NCBI GenBank assembly: GCA_028291845.1
Contig: JAQGNM010000556.1
Location: 1 to 5,275, forward strand
Direction of reading: 5' to 3'
Length of the DNA: 5,275 nt
Source of the DNA: Massilia sp.
GTDB lineage: Bacteria > Pseudomonadota > Gammaproteobacteria > Burkholderiales > Burkholderiaceae_D
The notes beneath the pieces were generated by a model. That model saw nothing but the letters and a program-made list of their open reading frames with translations, ran no database searches and had not been told where the DNA came from. The translations under genes were made by a program, and so were the position numbers. Shown one piece after another: positions 1-5,021 of the stretch (position 1 is the stretch's first letter; the number at the start of each line of letters is the position of its first letter).

Positions 1-81
1 CGCTGCCTGGCGCCTGGCCGCTTCCGGAGCCGCTTCTGGCTCCAGCACGTCGGCCATCGCCGCTGGTGGGTTTGCACTCAT
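1..81 (-). CDS. pstC: Phosphate ABC transporter permease PstC, N-terminal fragment (cut by window edge)
   Basis: An ATG at 81-79 on the minus strand opens a frame that runs off the left edge after 27 codons. The visible peptide starts MSANPPAAMADVLEP and continues rich in Ala, Glu and Pro, ending in an Arg-Arg pair. It looks like a polar cytoplasmic tail; no membrane segment is reached. The identity rests on context: it lies 54 bases downstream of pstS on the same strand, where pstC normally sits, and PstC begins with a cytoplasmic tail before its first helix. PstC is one of the two inner-membrane channel subunits of the high-affinity phosphate importer PstSCAB. An AAAGAG about 8 bases before the ATG can serve as ribosome binding site. 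Without the transmembrane part, the assignment is strong inference rather than direct recognition. Confidence 0.72.
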   Translation of the reverse strand, partial: MSANPPAAMADVLEPEAAPEAARRQAA

Positions 82-135
82 GGGCAACTCTTTACGTTGA
101 GGTAGGGTGAACTGAGGTACGGTGTAATAAAGTGC

Positions 136-1179
136 TTACCAGATCGGCTTGCCGGCGGCGTCTTTCAGGTCCGCCTTCCAGCCGGCCTCGACCAGTTGGG
201 TGACGTTGACCGGCATCGGCACGTAGTCCAGCTCGGCTGCCGTCGCCGCGCCGTTCTTGTAGGCCCAGTCGAAGAATTTCAGCACTTCCTTGCCCTTGGC
301 GGCGTCCGCCTGCGATTTGTGCATCAGGATGTACGACACGCCGGTGATCGGCCAGCTTTGCTTGCCGCCGGCATCGGTCAGTACGACGGCGAAACCAGGG
401 GTCTTGGTCCACTCGGCGCTGGCGGCGGCGGCCTTGAAGTTGTCGTCGTCAGGCTGCAGGAACACGCCATCCTTGTTTTTCAGCTGGGTGTGCGACATCT
501 TGTTTTTCTTGGCGTAAGCCCACTCGACGTAGCCGATCGAACCCTTGATGCGCTGCACGTTGGCGGCGACCCCATCGTTGCCCTTGCCGCCCAGGCCCAG
601 CGCCCATTTGACGGCGGTGCCGGCACCGATCTTGGTCTTGAAGTCGGCATTGGTCTTGGACAGGAAATCGGTGAACAGGAAGGACGTGCCCGAGCTATCG
701 GCGCGGTGGACAACAGTGATGTCGTCGGCCGGCAACTTCATGCCAGGATTGAGGGCGGCGATCTGCGGGTCGTTCCACTTGGAGATCTTGCCCAGGTAGA
801 TGTCGGCGATTACCGGACCGGTCAGCTTCATGGCGCCCGGCGCGACGCCATCGAGGTTGACCACGGTCACCACACCGCCCATGATGGCCGGGAACTGCGT
901 CAGGCCGGCGGCGTCGAGTTCAGCGGCAGGCAAAGGCATGTCGGAAGCGCCGAAGTCGACGGTCCTGGCCTTGATCTGCTTGATGCCGGCGCCCGAGCCC
1001 ACCGATTGGTAGTTCAGGCCGTTGCCGGTATTCTTCTTGTACATCTCCGCCCACTTGGCATAGATCGGGTACGGAAACGTCGCGCCGGCGCCCGTCATGT
1101 CGGCTGCCAGGGTGGCGGTCGAGGTGAGGATGGCGGCCGAGCCGATCAACATCGAGGCGAACAGCTGTTTCGTGCGCAT
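136..1179 (-). CDS. pstS: Periplasmic phosphate-binding protein PstS of the Pst ABC importer
   Basis: This 347-residue protein captures inorganic phosphate in the periplasm and delivers it to the PstCAB membrane complex. It starts with a Sec signal peptide: basic residues at 2-4, a hydrophobic stretch, and a likely cut after ALA-A near residue 26. The mature part opens with the PstS signature GAGATFPYP (30-38). Remembered E. coli phosphate ligands all match at a constant offset of 24: Thr34, Ser62 (in GSGAG), Asp80 (VDFGASD), Arg159, and Ser163-Gly164-Thr165 (RADSSGTSF). GLGGKGNDG, GYVEWAYAK and VLKFFDWAYK are further family landmarks, and the C-terminal GKPIW resembles the usual PstS end. 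Length is normal. The start at 1179 is supported by AAAGGA 7-8 bases upstream and by the signal peptide. It is the first gene of the operon, has a PhoB box upstream, and is followed by pstC. No defects are seen. Confidence 0.98.
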   Translation of the reverse strand: MRTKQLFASMLIGSAAILTSTATLAADMTGAGATFPYPIYAKWAEMYKKNTGNGLNYQSVGSGAGIKQIKARTVDFGASDMPLPAAELDAAGLTQFPAIMGGVVTVVNLDGVAPGAMKLTGPVIADIYLGKISKWNDPQIAALNPGMKLPADDITVVHRADSSGTSFLFTDFLSKTNADFKTKIGAGTAVKWALGLGGKGNDGVAANVQRIKGSIGYVEWAYAKKNKMSHTQLKNKDGVFLQPDDDNFKAAAASAEWTKTPGFAVVLTDAGGKQSWPITGVSYILMHKSQADAAKGKEVLKFFDWAYKNGAATAAELDYVPMPVNVTQLVEAGWKADLKDAAGKPIW

Positions 1180-1225
1180 ATCAGTTCCTTTGGTTTAGAT
1201 AAGGTGTGGCGGGTGATTGCTGCGC

Positions 1226-1231
1226 AGTCTA
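1226..1231 (-). promoter_or_regulatory. Predicted -10 element of the pstS promoter
   Basis: TAGACT on the minus strand matches TATAAT at 4 of 6 positions. It starts exactly 10 bases after the second half-site of the pstS PhoB box, the spacing expected when PhoB replaces a -35 element. Transcription would start near 1219, giving a leader of about 40 bases before the pstS ATG. This is a prediction from pattern and spacing only. Confidence 0.6.
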
Positions 1232-1241
1232 CCGGCCGAAT

Positions 1242-1259
1242 ATGACACGTTTATGACAC
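1242..1259 (-). promoter_or_regulatory. PhoB box upstream of pstS
   Basis: The minus strand reads GTGTCATAAACGTGTCAT: two identical 7-base half-sites separated by AAAC, an 11-base period. The E. coli Pho box is CTGTCAT-N4-CTGTCAT, so each half-site matches 6 of 7 positions. A -10-like hexamer follows 10 bases later. This is the expected site for phosphorylated PhoB to switch on pstS-pstC under phosphate limitation. phoB itself is not in the window. Confidence 0.88.
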
Positions 1260-1339
1260 AAAAGCAGTTTGTGAAATATTGCGTGCGCCCATGATAGCCC
1301 AGTTAGGATGATGACCAGGGGGAGCATCCGTAGCGCCTG

Positions 1340-1357
1340 GCGTCACGCCGCTGTCAT
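1340..1357 (+). promoter_or_regulatory. PhoB box upstream of ppk
   Basis: The plus strand reads GCGTCAC-GCCG-CTGTCAT, two half-sites with an 11-base period. The downstream half-site is a perfect CTGTCAT and the upstream one matches 5 of 7. CTGTCATAAA is also the start of the classical consensus, but the bases after it (CTCGCAC) fit poorly at the 11-base period, so I place the partner upstream. A -10-like TAGAAT follows after exactly 10 bases, as at pstS. It faces ppk and lies about 80 bases from the pstS box, so the region looks like a divergent Pho promoter. Confidence 0.75.
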
Positions 1358-1367
1358 AAACTCGCAC

Positions 1368-1373
1368 TAGAAT
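1368..1373 (+). promoter_or_regulatory. Predicted -10 element of the ppk promoter
   Basis: TAGAAT matches TATAAT at 5 of 6 positions and sits 10 bases downstream of the perfect CTGTCAT half-site, mirroring pstS. The predicted transcription start is near 1380. That gives a leader of about 30 bases before the ATG at 1410 and argues against the upstream TTG at 1377 as start codon, since it would lie before or at the transcript end. Confidence 0.62.
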
Positions 1374-1409
1374 GAATTGTTTATCATTGAGCATCTCTTA
1401 GCGACCACG

Positions 1410-3500
1410 ATGACTTCCAAAGCACCGCCACTTGTCGAATTGCCAAAACCGGTGATCTTCCTCGACCGCGAAGTTTCCCTGCTGATGTTCAACCGCAGGG
1501 TGTTGGCGCAGGCCGAGGACAAGCGTCTGCCCCTGCTCGAGCGGCTGCGGTATCTGTGTATTGTCAGCAATAACCTCGATGAATTCTTCGAAGTGCGGGT
1601 AGCCAGCCTGCTGGCGCAGGACGCCCTGCATCCCGACCCGGCCCTGGCCGCCGTGTTCGAGCGCATCGGCGCAGAGTGCCACGCCCTGGTCCGCCAGCAA
1701 TACGACATATTAAATAGCGAGGTGCTGCCGCAGTTGCGCCAGCGCGGCGTGCACCTGGTGCGCCACAACGACCGCAACGAGGCGCAGCGCGCCTGGGTCA
1801 AGCAATATTTCGACCAGAATGTGCGGCCCCTGCTGACGCCGATCGGGCTGGACCCGGCGCACCCGTTTCCGCAGGTGAGCAATAAAAGTCTGAACTTCAT
1901 CGTCTCGCTGTCGGGCAAGGACGCCTTCGGGCGCGGCACCGCGATCGCCATCGTCAAGGCGCCACGCGTGCTGCCCCGCGTGATCGCCCTGCCCGACCGC
2001 TTGAACAAGGGCGACAGCCAGGCGTTTTGCCTGCTCAGCTCGGTCATCCACGCGCACATGGATGAAATGTTCACCGGCCGCGATGTATTGGCATACTCTC
2101 AATTCCGGGTGACCCGCGACAGCGACCTGTGGGTCGACGAGGGCGAGGTGAAAAATCTGCGCCAGGCCTTGAAGGGAGAATTGCAAGGCAGGCAATTCGG
2201 CACGGCGGTGCGCCTGGAGGTGGCAAAAAATTGCCCGGCCGAGCTGTCGCAATTCCTGCTCGACCAGTTCAATCTCGACCCGAGCCGCCTGTACGCGGTG
2301 GACGGCCCGGTGAACCTGGTGCGCCTTGCCGAAATGATCAACCAGGTACGCCAGCCGGCGCTGCGTTTCCCGCCCTTCTTCCCCGGCATGCCGCTAAAAT
2401 CCGCCAACCTCGCCATCTTCGAGCAGATGAGCAAGCACGATATCTTGCTGCATCACCCGTTCCAGTCGTTCCAGCCGGTCATCGACTTCATTTGCGTGGC
2501 CGCCAACGACCCGCAGGTGGTGGCCATCAAGCAGACCATCTACCGCACCGGCATGGACTCGGACTTGATGGAAGCGCTGTGTACGGCCGCGCGGCATGGC
2601 AAGGAAGTGATCGTCATCGTCGAACTGAAGGCGCGTTTCGACGAGGAAGCCAATATCAACTGGGCCGACAAACTCGAACAGGCCGGCGCCCAGGTGGTCT
2701 ACGGCGTGGTCGGATTGAAAACCCATGCGAAGGTGGCGCTGGTGATCCGCCGCGAAATCGACGGCCTGCGCTACTATGCGCACCTCGGCACCGGCAACTA
2801 CCATCTGACCACCACCCGCCTGTACACCGATTTCGGTTTGCTGACCGCCAACCAGGAGATGGGGGCCGAGGTCAACGAGGTGTTCATCCATCTCACCAGC
2901 CTGACCAAGCCGCATAAACTCAATCACCTGTGGCTGGCGCCGTTCGCCCTGCAAAGCGAACTGATCAAAGCAATCCGCAACGAGGCGCGCATCGCCAAGG
3001 CCGGCCGGCAGGGACGCATCATCGTCAAGGTCAACGCCCTGGTCGACGAGTCGCTGATCCGCGCCCTGTACGCGGCCTCGCACGACGGCGTCAAGATCGA
3101 CCTGATCGTGCGTGGCGCCTGCACCCTGCGCCCTGGTGTGCCGGGCTTGTCCGAAAACATCAAGGTGCGCTCGATCATCGGCAGGTTCCTCGAGCACAGC
3201 CGCATCTATTATTTCCGCAACGACCTGGCGCACGACGTCCACCTGGCCAGCGCCGACTGGATGAGCCGCAACCTGTTCCGCCGTATCGAAGTGGCGTTCC
3301 CGATTCTCGACAAGGGCTTGAAGCGCCGCGTCATCACCGAAGGCTTGAACCCCTACTTGAAAGACAACTCCAATGCCTGGGAACTCGACGCCGACGGCAA
3401 CTACCACCGCCGCCGCGCGCGCGCCAAGCGCACCGAGTTTTCGGCGCAGCGCTATTTGATGGAATTACTTGGCAGCACGGAAACCAGCATCGACCACTGA
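1410..3500 (+). CDS. ppk: Polyphosphate kinase 1
   Basis: PPK1 reversibly moves the gamma phosphate of ATP onto a growing polyphosphate chain, through a phosphohistidine intermediate. The 696-residue protein has the four-domain PPK1 layout: N-terminal helical domain (about 1-110, with FLDRE.SLL.FN.RVL and NNLDEFFEVRV), head domain (about 110-325), and two phospholipase-D-like catalytic domains (about 326-505 and 506-690). Visible active-site residues are His439 in KTHAK (the autophosphorylated one, E. coli His435), His458 in YAHLGTGNYH (His454), His596 in LEHSRIYYF (His592), Arg379 in TIYRTG (Arg375) and Arg409 in LKARFDEE (Arg405). All have the same offset of 4, so the enzyme appears intact. 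I chose ATG 1410 because the frame's earlier TTG at 1377 coincides with the predicted transcription start. The ribosome site is weak: only a distant GAG. sixA follows 20 bases later. Confidence 0.97.
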   Translation: MTSKAPPLVELPKPVIFLDREVSLLMFNRRVLAQAEDKRLPLLERLRYLCIVSNNLDEFFEVRVASLLAQDALHPDPALAAVFERIGAECHALVRQQYDILNSEVLPQLRQRGVHLVRHNDRNEAQRAWVKQYFDQNVRPLLTPIGLDPAHPFPQVSNKSLNFIVSLSGKDAFGRGTAIAIVKAPRVLPRVIALPDRLNKGDSQAFCLLSSVIHAHMDEMFTGRDVLAYSQFRVTRDSDLWVDEGEVKNLRQALKGELQGRQFGTAVRLEVAKNCPAELSQFLLDQFNLDPSRLYAVDGPVNLVRLAEMINQVRQPALRFPPFFPGMPLKSANLAIFEQMSKHDILLHHPFQSFQPVIDFICVAANDPQVVAIKQTIYRTGMDSDLMEALCTAARHGKEVIVIVELKARFDEEANINWADKLEQAGAQVVYGVVGLKTHAKVALVIRREIDGLRYYAHLGTGNYHLTTTRLYTDFGLLTANQEMGAEVNEVFIHLTSLTKPHKLNHLWLAPFALQSELIKAIRNEARIAKAGRQGRIIVKVNALVDESLIRALYAASHDGVKIDLIVRGACTLRPGVPGLSENIKVRSIIGRFLEHSRIYYFRNDLAHDVHLASADWMSRNLFRRIEVAFPILDKGLKRRVITEGLNPYLKDNSNAWELDADGNYHRRRARAKRTEFSAQRYLMELLGSTETSIDH

Positions 3501-3520
3501 AACAGCACCTGGAGAACAGC

Positions 3521-3967
3521 ATGGACTTGATCTTGTGGCGGCACGCCGAAGCGGAAGACAGCGCACCCGACATGGCGCGCGCGCTGACCCCGAAAGGACA
3601 AAAACAGGCGCGCCGCATGGCCGAGTGGCTCGACTCGCAACTGCCGGCAGGCTGCAAGATCCTGGTCAGCCCGGCGCTGCGCACCTTGCAGACGGTCGAA
3701 CCGCTCAAGCGCAAGTTCAAGGTGATCGACACGATCGCGCCCGACGCCGCACCGGAAGCGGTGCTGCAGGCCGCCAACTGGCCGAACGGCAAGGAAGCCG
3801 TGCTGATCGTCGGCCACCAGCCGACCCTGGGCCAGGTTGCCGCCCTGCTGCTGTGCGGCCAGCCGCAGTCGTGGGAGATAAAAAAGGCCAGTGCGTGGTG
3901 GTTCGTGCAGAGGGATGCGGATAGTGTGTATTTGAAGGCGGTGATGGCGGCGGAGATGGTGAAATGA
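3521..3967 (+). CDS. sixA: SixA-type phosphohistidine phosphatase (histidine phosphatase superfamily)
   Basis: A 148-residue cytoplasmic enzyme of the histidine phosphatase (phosphoglycerate-mutase-like) superfamily, SixA branch. These small enzymes remove phosphate from phosphohistidine in proteins; E. coli SixA has been linked to the nitrogen phosphotransferase system. Motifs seen: LWRHAEAE with nucleophile His8 (same number as in E. coli SixA), LTPKGQKQAR (22-31), SPALRTLQT with phosphate-binding Arg54, and VGHQPTLG with the second catalytic His99. It is compact, with no extra domain, slightly shorter than E. coli SixA. The ATG has GGAG 6 bases upstream. It begins 20 bases after the ppk stop with no terminator between, so co-transcription is likely. 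The last 20 or so codons turn G-rich and C-poor compared with the rest, just before the inverted repeat. Substrate here is unknown; the family call is firm. Confidence 0.92.
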   Translation: MDLILWRHAEAEDSAPDMARALTPKGQKQARRMAEWLDSQLPAGCKILVSPALRTLQTVEPLKRKFKVIDTIAPDAAPEAVLQAANWPNGKEAVLIVGHQPTLGQVAALLLCGQPQSWEIKKASAWWFVQRDADSVYLKAVMAAEMVK

Positions 3968-3979
3968 GGGGCGTTGGTT

Positions 3980-4108
3980 AGCAGGGGGACTGGCGCCGCA
4001 GGTGCCTGTCCCATTTTTGATCGGCAGCAAACTCAATGACGTTGTTTGCCTCGGATCCGACATGGGACAGGCACCGACCGCGTTGCGATCGTTGCCAGTC
4101 CCCCTGCT
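3980..4108. repeat. Nested inverted repeat filling the convergent gap between sixA and the PRC-barrel gene
   Basis: Two perfect pairs of arms are nested. The outer pair is AGCAGGGGGACTGGC (3980-3994) with its exact reverse complement at 4094-4108, 15 bp. The inner pair is GGTGCCTGTCCCAT (4001-4014) with its reverse complement at 4062-4075, 14 bp. The arms are joined by 6 bases on the left and 18 on the right, so the hairpin is lopsided. The 47-base centre holds a smaller stem (GCAAAC 4027-4032 with GTTTGC 4044-4049) and a 10-base palindrome, TCGGATCCGA (4051-4060). Both flanking genes point into it, so it may end transcription from both sides, but no T-tract follows the outer stem on either strand. 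The GGTGCCTGTCCC arm recalls dispersed REP/MITE-like repeats of proteobacteria; that is memory-based inference. A run of 8 C lies at 4110-4117. Confidence 0.85.
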
Positions 4109-4119
4109 GCCCCCCCCTA

Positions 4120-4533
4120 CTAATGCGTCACTCCGCTGCCGGTCCCATAAAACGTCTGCAACTGATTCTGCCACTGCACGTCGTCCATATCCGGCCACGC
4201 ATCCGGGTCGAACCCCGGTGCATTTTTCAATTGCTCTTTCGAAACGTCGAGCGTGAAGCACTTGTTGACCGTGTCGAGCTTGAGTGCCTTCCAGGGCACG
4301 GCGAACAGTTTTTCGCCCAGACCGAGCACGCCGCCGAAAGACAGCACGGCGTAGGCCACCTGCCCGCTCTGCATGTCGAGCATGATTTCCTTGATGTCGC
4401 CGAGATTTTCGCCCTGGGTGTTCCTGACGTCGTCGCCGATCAGGGTGTTGGCGCCCATCAAACGTGGGCCGGGACCGGCGCTGTTGCCCCTGGATTTGTA
4501 CATGCCGTAGGTATCGCGTTCGATGTGATTCAT
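4120..4533 (-). CDS. PRC-barrel domain protein
   Basis: A 137-residue soluble protein with no signal peptide or membrane segment. A PRC-barrel domain (beta-barrel of the photosynthetic reaction centre H subunit / RimM type) covers about residues 25-90: GANTLIGDDVRN, GENLGDIKEIMLD, YAVLSFGGVLGLGEKLFAVPW. The C-terminal part, with NAPGFDPDAWPDMDD followed by a Trp and an FYG near the end, is typical of stand-alone bacterial PRC-barrel proteins. Their exact role is not established; they are often discussed as stress-related. A strong AGGAGG sits 5 bases before the ATG at 4533. The stop is TAG at 4122-4120, a few bases from the inverted repeat. It lies downstream of the PilZ gene, but a 111-base gap with an FNR-type box and -10 element suggests its own promoter, favouring expression at low oxygen. 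No gene symbol is justified. Confidence 0.93.
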   Translation of the reverse strand: MNHIERDTYGMYKSRGNSAGPGPRLMGANTLIGDDVRNTQGENLGDIKEIMLDMQSGQVAYAVLSFGGVLGLGEKLFAVPWKALKLDTVNKCFTLDVSKEQLKNAPGFDPDAWPDMDDVQWQNQLQTFYGTGSGVTH

Positions 4534-4538
4534 GCTGG

Positions 4539-4544
4539 CCTCCT
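4539..4544 (-). promoter_or_regulatory. Strong Shine-Dalgarno of the PRC-barrel gene, possibly hidden by its own leader
   Basis: AGGAGG on the minus strand, 5 bases before the ATG, is a full-consensus ribosome site, the strongest in the window. Extended to AGGAGGCC (4544-4537), it can pair with GGCCGCCT (4579-4572) at the predicted 5' end of the mRNA, with 7 of 8 pairs. A competing small hairpin, GCCGC (4578-4574) with GCGGC (4567-4563), uses the same 5' bases. The ribosome site is certain in sequence; the pairing is inference. Confidence 0.6.
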
Positions 4545-4587
4545 GTCAAAGCTGTTCGTTGAGCCGCGGTGAGGCGGCCGGGAACCC

Positions 4588-4593
4588 AGCGTA
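4588..4593 (-). promoter_or_regulatory. Predicted -10 element of the PRC-barrel gene
   Basis: TACGCT on the minus strand matches TATAAT at only 3 of 6 positions. It lies 21 bases downstream of the FNR-type box, close to the 22 expected for a class II FNR promoter with the box centred at -41.5. A start near 4580 would give a leader of about 47 bases. A weak -10 is common when an activator is needed. Confidence 0.4.
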
Positions 4594-4614
4594 AATGCAG
4601 GCAGACGCCCGAAT

Positions 4615-4628
4615 TTGATCTAAATCAA
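4615..4628 (-). promoter_or_regulatory. FNR/ANR-type box upstream of the PRC-barrel gene
   Basis: TTGAT-CTAA-ATCAA on the plus strand (TTGAT-TTAG-ATCAA on the minus) is a perfect match to the FNR-family consensus TTGAT-N4-ATCAA, and the symmetry extends one base each side (4614-4629). FNR is the oxygen-sensing iron-sulphur activator; CRP/FNR relatives such as Dnr bind the same motif. It lies between the PilZ stop (4645) and the PRC-barrel start (4533), and its distance to a -10-like hexamer fits class II activation of the PRC-barrel gene. Which family member binds cannot be told from the site. Confidence 0.82.
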
Positions 4629-4644
4629 ACGTGTGTAGGCAGTA

Positions 4645-5013
4645 TCAAGACAGAAATTTCGCCAGCACCGTCACGGTCGGCAAATCGACGCTGGTAAATT
4701 GAAAGCCCACCTTGTACTGGCCGCCGCTGAAGATGCAGTAGGCCGCTTTGGCGAGCACGTCGACGGTTTTGATTTTGCCGTCGATCATCAAATCGATCGC
4801 CAGCCGGCCCGCCAGTCCGATCGGCATCGGCTGCAAAAAGCTCAGGCACACGCCCTGAATACTGATGTCCACCGTGCGCACGGTCAGCGGTGCGGCCCCC
4901 TTGACGGTCAGTACGGCGCGGGTCTTCAGGGGCTTGCGGGGAACGGCGCGTTGTTCGCCGTTGCCGTTGCTAATGCGGTCAATCAGGGTCTTGCTGGAAA
5001 AATGGTCGCTCAT
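4645..5013 (-). CDS. Single-domain PilZ protein (predicted c-di-GMP receptor)
   Basis: A 122-residue cytoplasmic protein consisting of little more than one PilZ domain. Both parts of the c-di-GMP-binding signature are present: RxxxR as Arg22-AVP-Arg26, and DxSxxG as Asp49-I-Ser51-I-Q-Gly54, with the beta-barrel following (IDLMIDGKIKTVDVLAKAAYC, about 73-93, and GGQYKVGFQF, 97-106). It should therefore bind c-di-GMP, unlike PilZ proteins that have lost these residues. Such stand-alone domains pass the second-messenger signal to partners in motility, pili or exopolysaccharide; no partner is identifiable here. The ATG at 5013 comes 8 bases after the radA stop and lacks a good ribosome site (a weak GGAC about 12 bases upstream), so coupling to radA translation is plausible. 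No other Met lies before the domain, so the start is fairly fixed. I see no hairpin terminator after the stop. Confidence 0.93.
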   Translation of the reverse strand: MSDHFSSKTLIDRISNGNGEQRAVPRKPLKTRAVLTVKGAAPLTVRTVDISIQGVCLSFLQPMPIGLAGRLAIDLMIDGKIKTVDVLAKAAYCIFSGGQYKVGFQFTSVDLPTVTVLAKFLS

Positions 5014-5021
5014 TGATGCTG

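Noticed and set aside
98..119. Direct repeat TGAGGTA (98-104 and 113-119) between pstS and pstC
   Set aside because: Seven bases twice in a 54-base gap, with no hairpin or known operator pattern; chance is enough.
196..1245. A 349-codon open frame on the plus strand opposite pstS
   Set aside because: It is antisense to a clear pstS, its protein is low-complexity Gly/Arg/His/Val-rich with no recognisable motif, and long shadow frames are expected opposite GC-rich genes.
1264..1330. A third PhoB half-site further upstream in the pstS/ppk gap
   Set aside because: Candidates such as TGGTCAT on the minus strand have no partner at an 11-base period.
2394..3407. A 337-codon open frame on the minus strand inside ppk
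   Set aside because: It is opposite the catalytic domains of PPK1, and its composition (Val, Asp, Gln, Gly-rich, no motifs) is what a reversed GC-rich gene gives.
2129..3967. Long plus-strand frames overlapping ppk and sixA in other phases
   Set aside because: Their proteins are Arg/Pro/Gly-rich shadows. The frame at 2930-3967 is real only in its part from 3521 on, which is sixA with its own ATG and ribosome site.
3992..4018. A simple terminator after sixA: GGCGCC/GGTGCC stem followed by TTTTT
   Set aside because: The stem is only 6 bp with a G-U pair and the T-run lies 7 bases beyond it. The larger nested repeat explains the sequence better.
4051..4060. TCGGATCCGA palindrome as a regulator operator
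   Set aside because: It sits inside the loop of the inverted repeat, away from any promoter, and is better seen as part of that element.
3452..4549. A 365-codon minus-strand frame across sixA, the repeat and the PRC-barrel gene
   Set aside because: It crosses an intergenic inverted repeat and runs in the wrong phase relative to the real PRC-barrel frame; no domain is seen.
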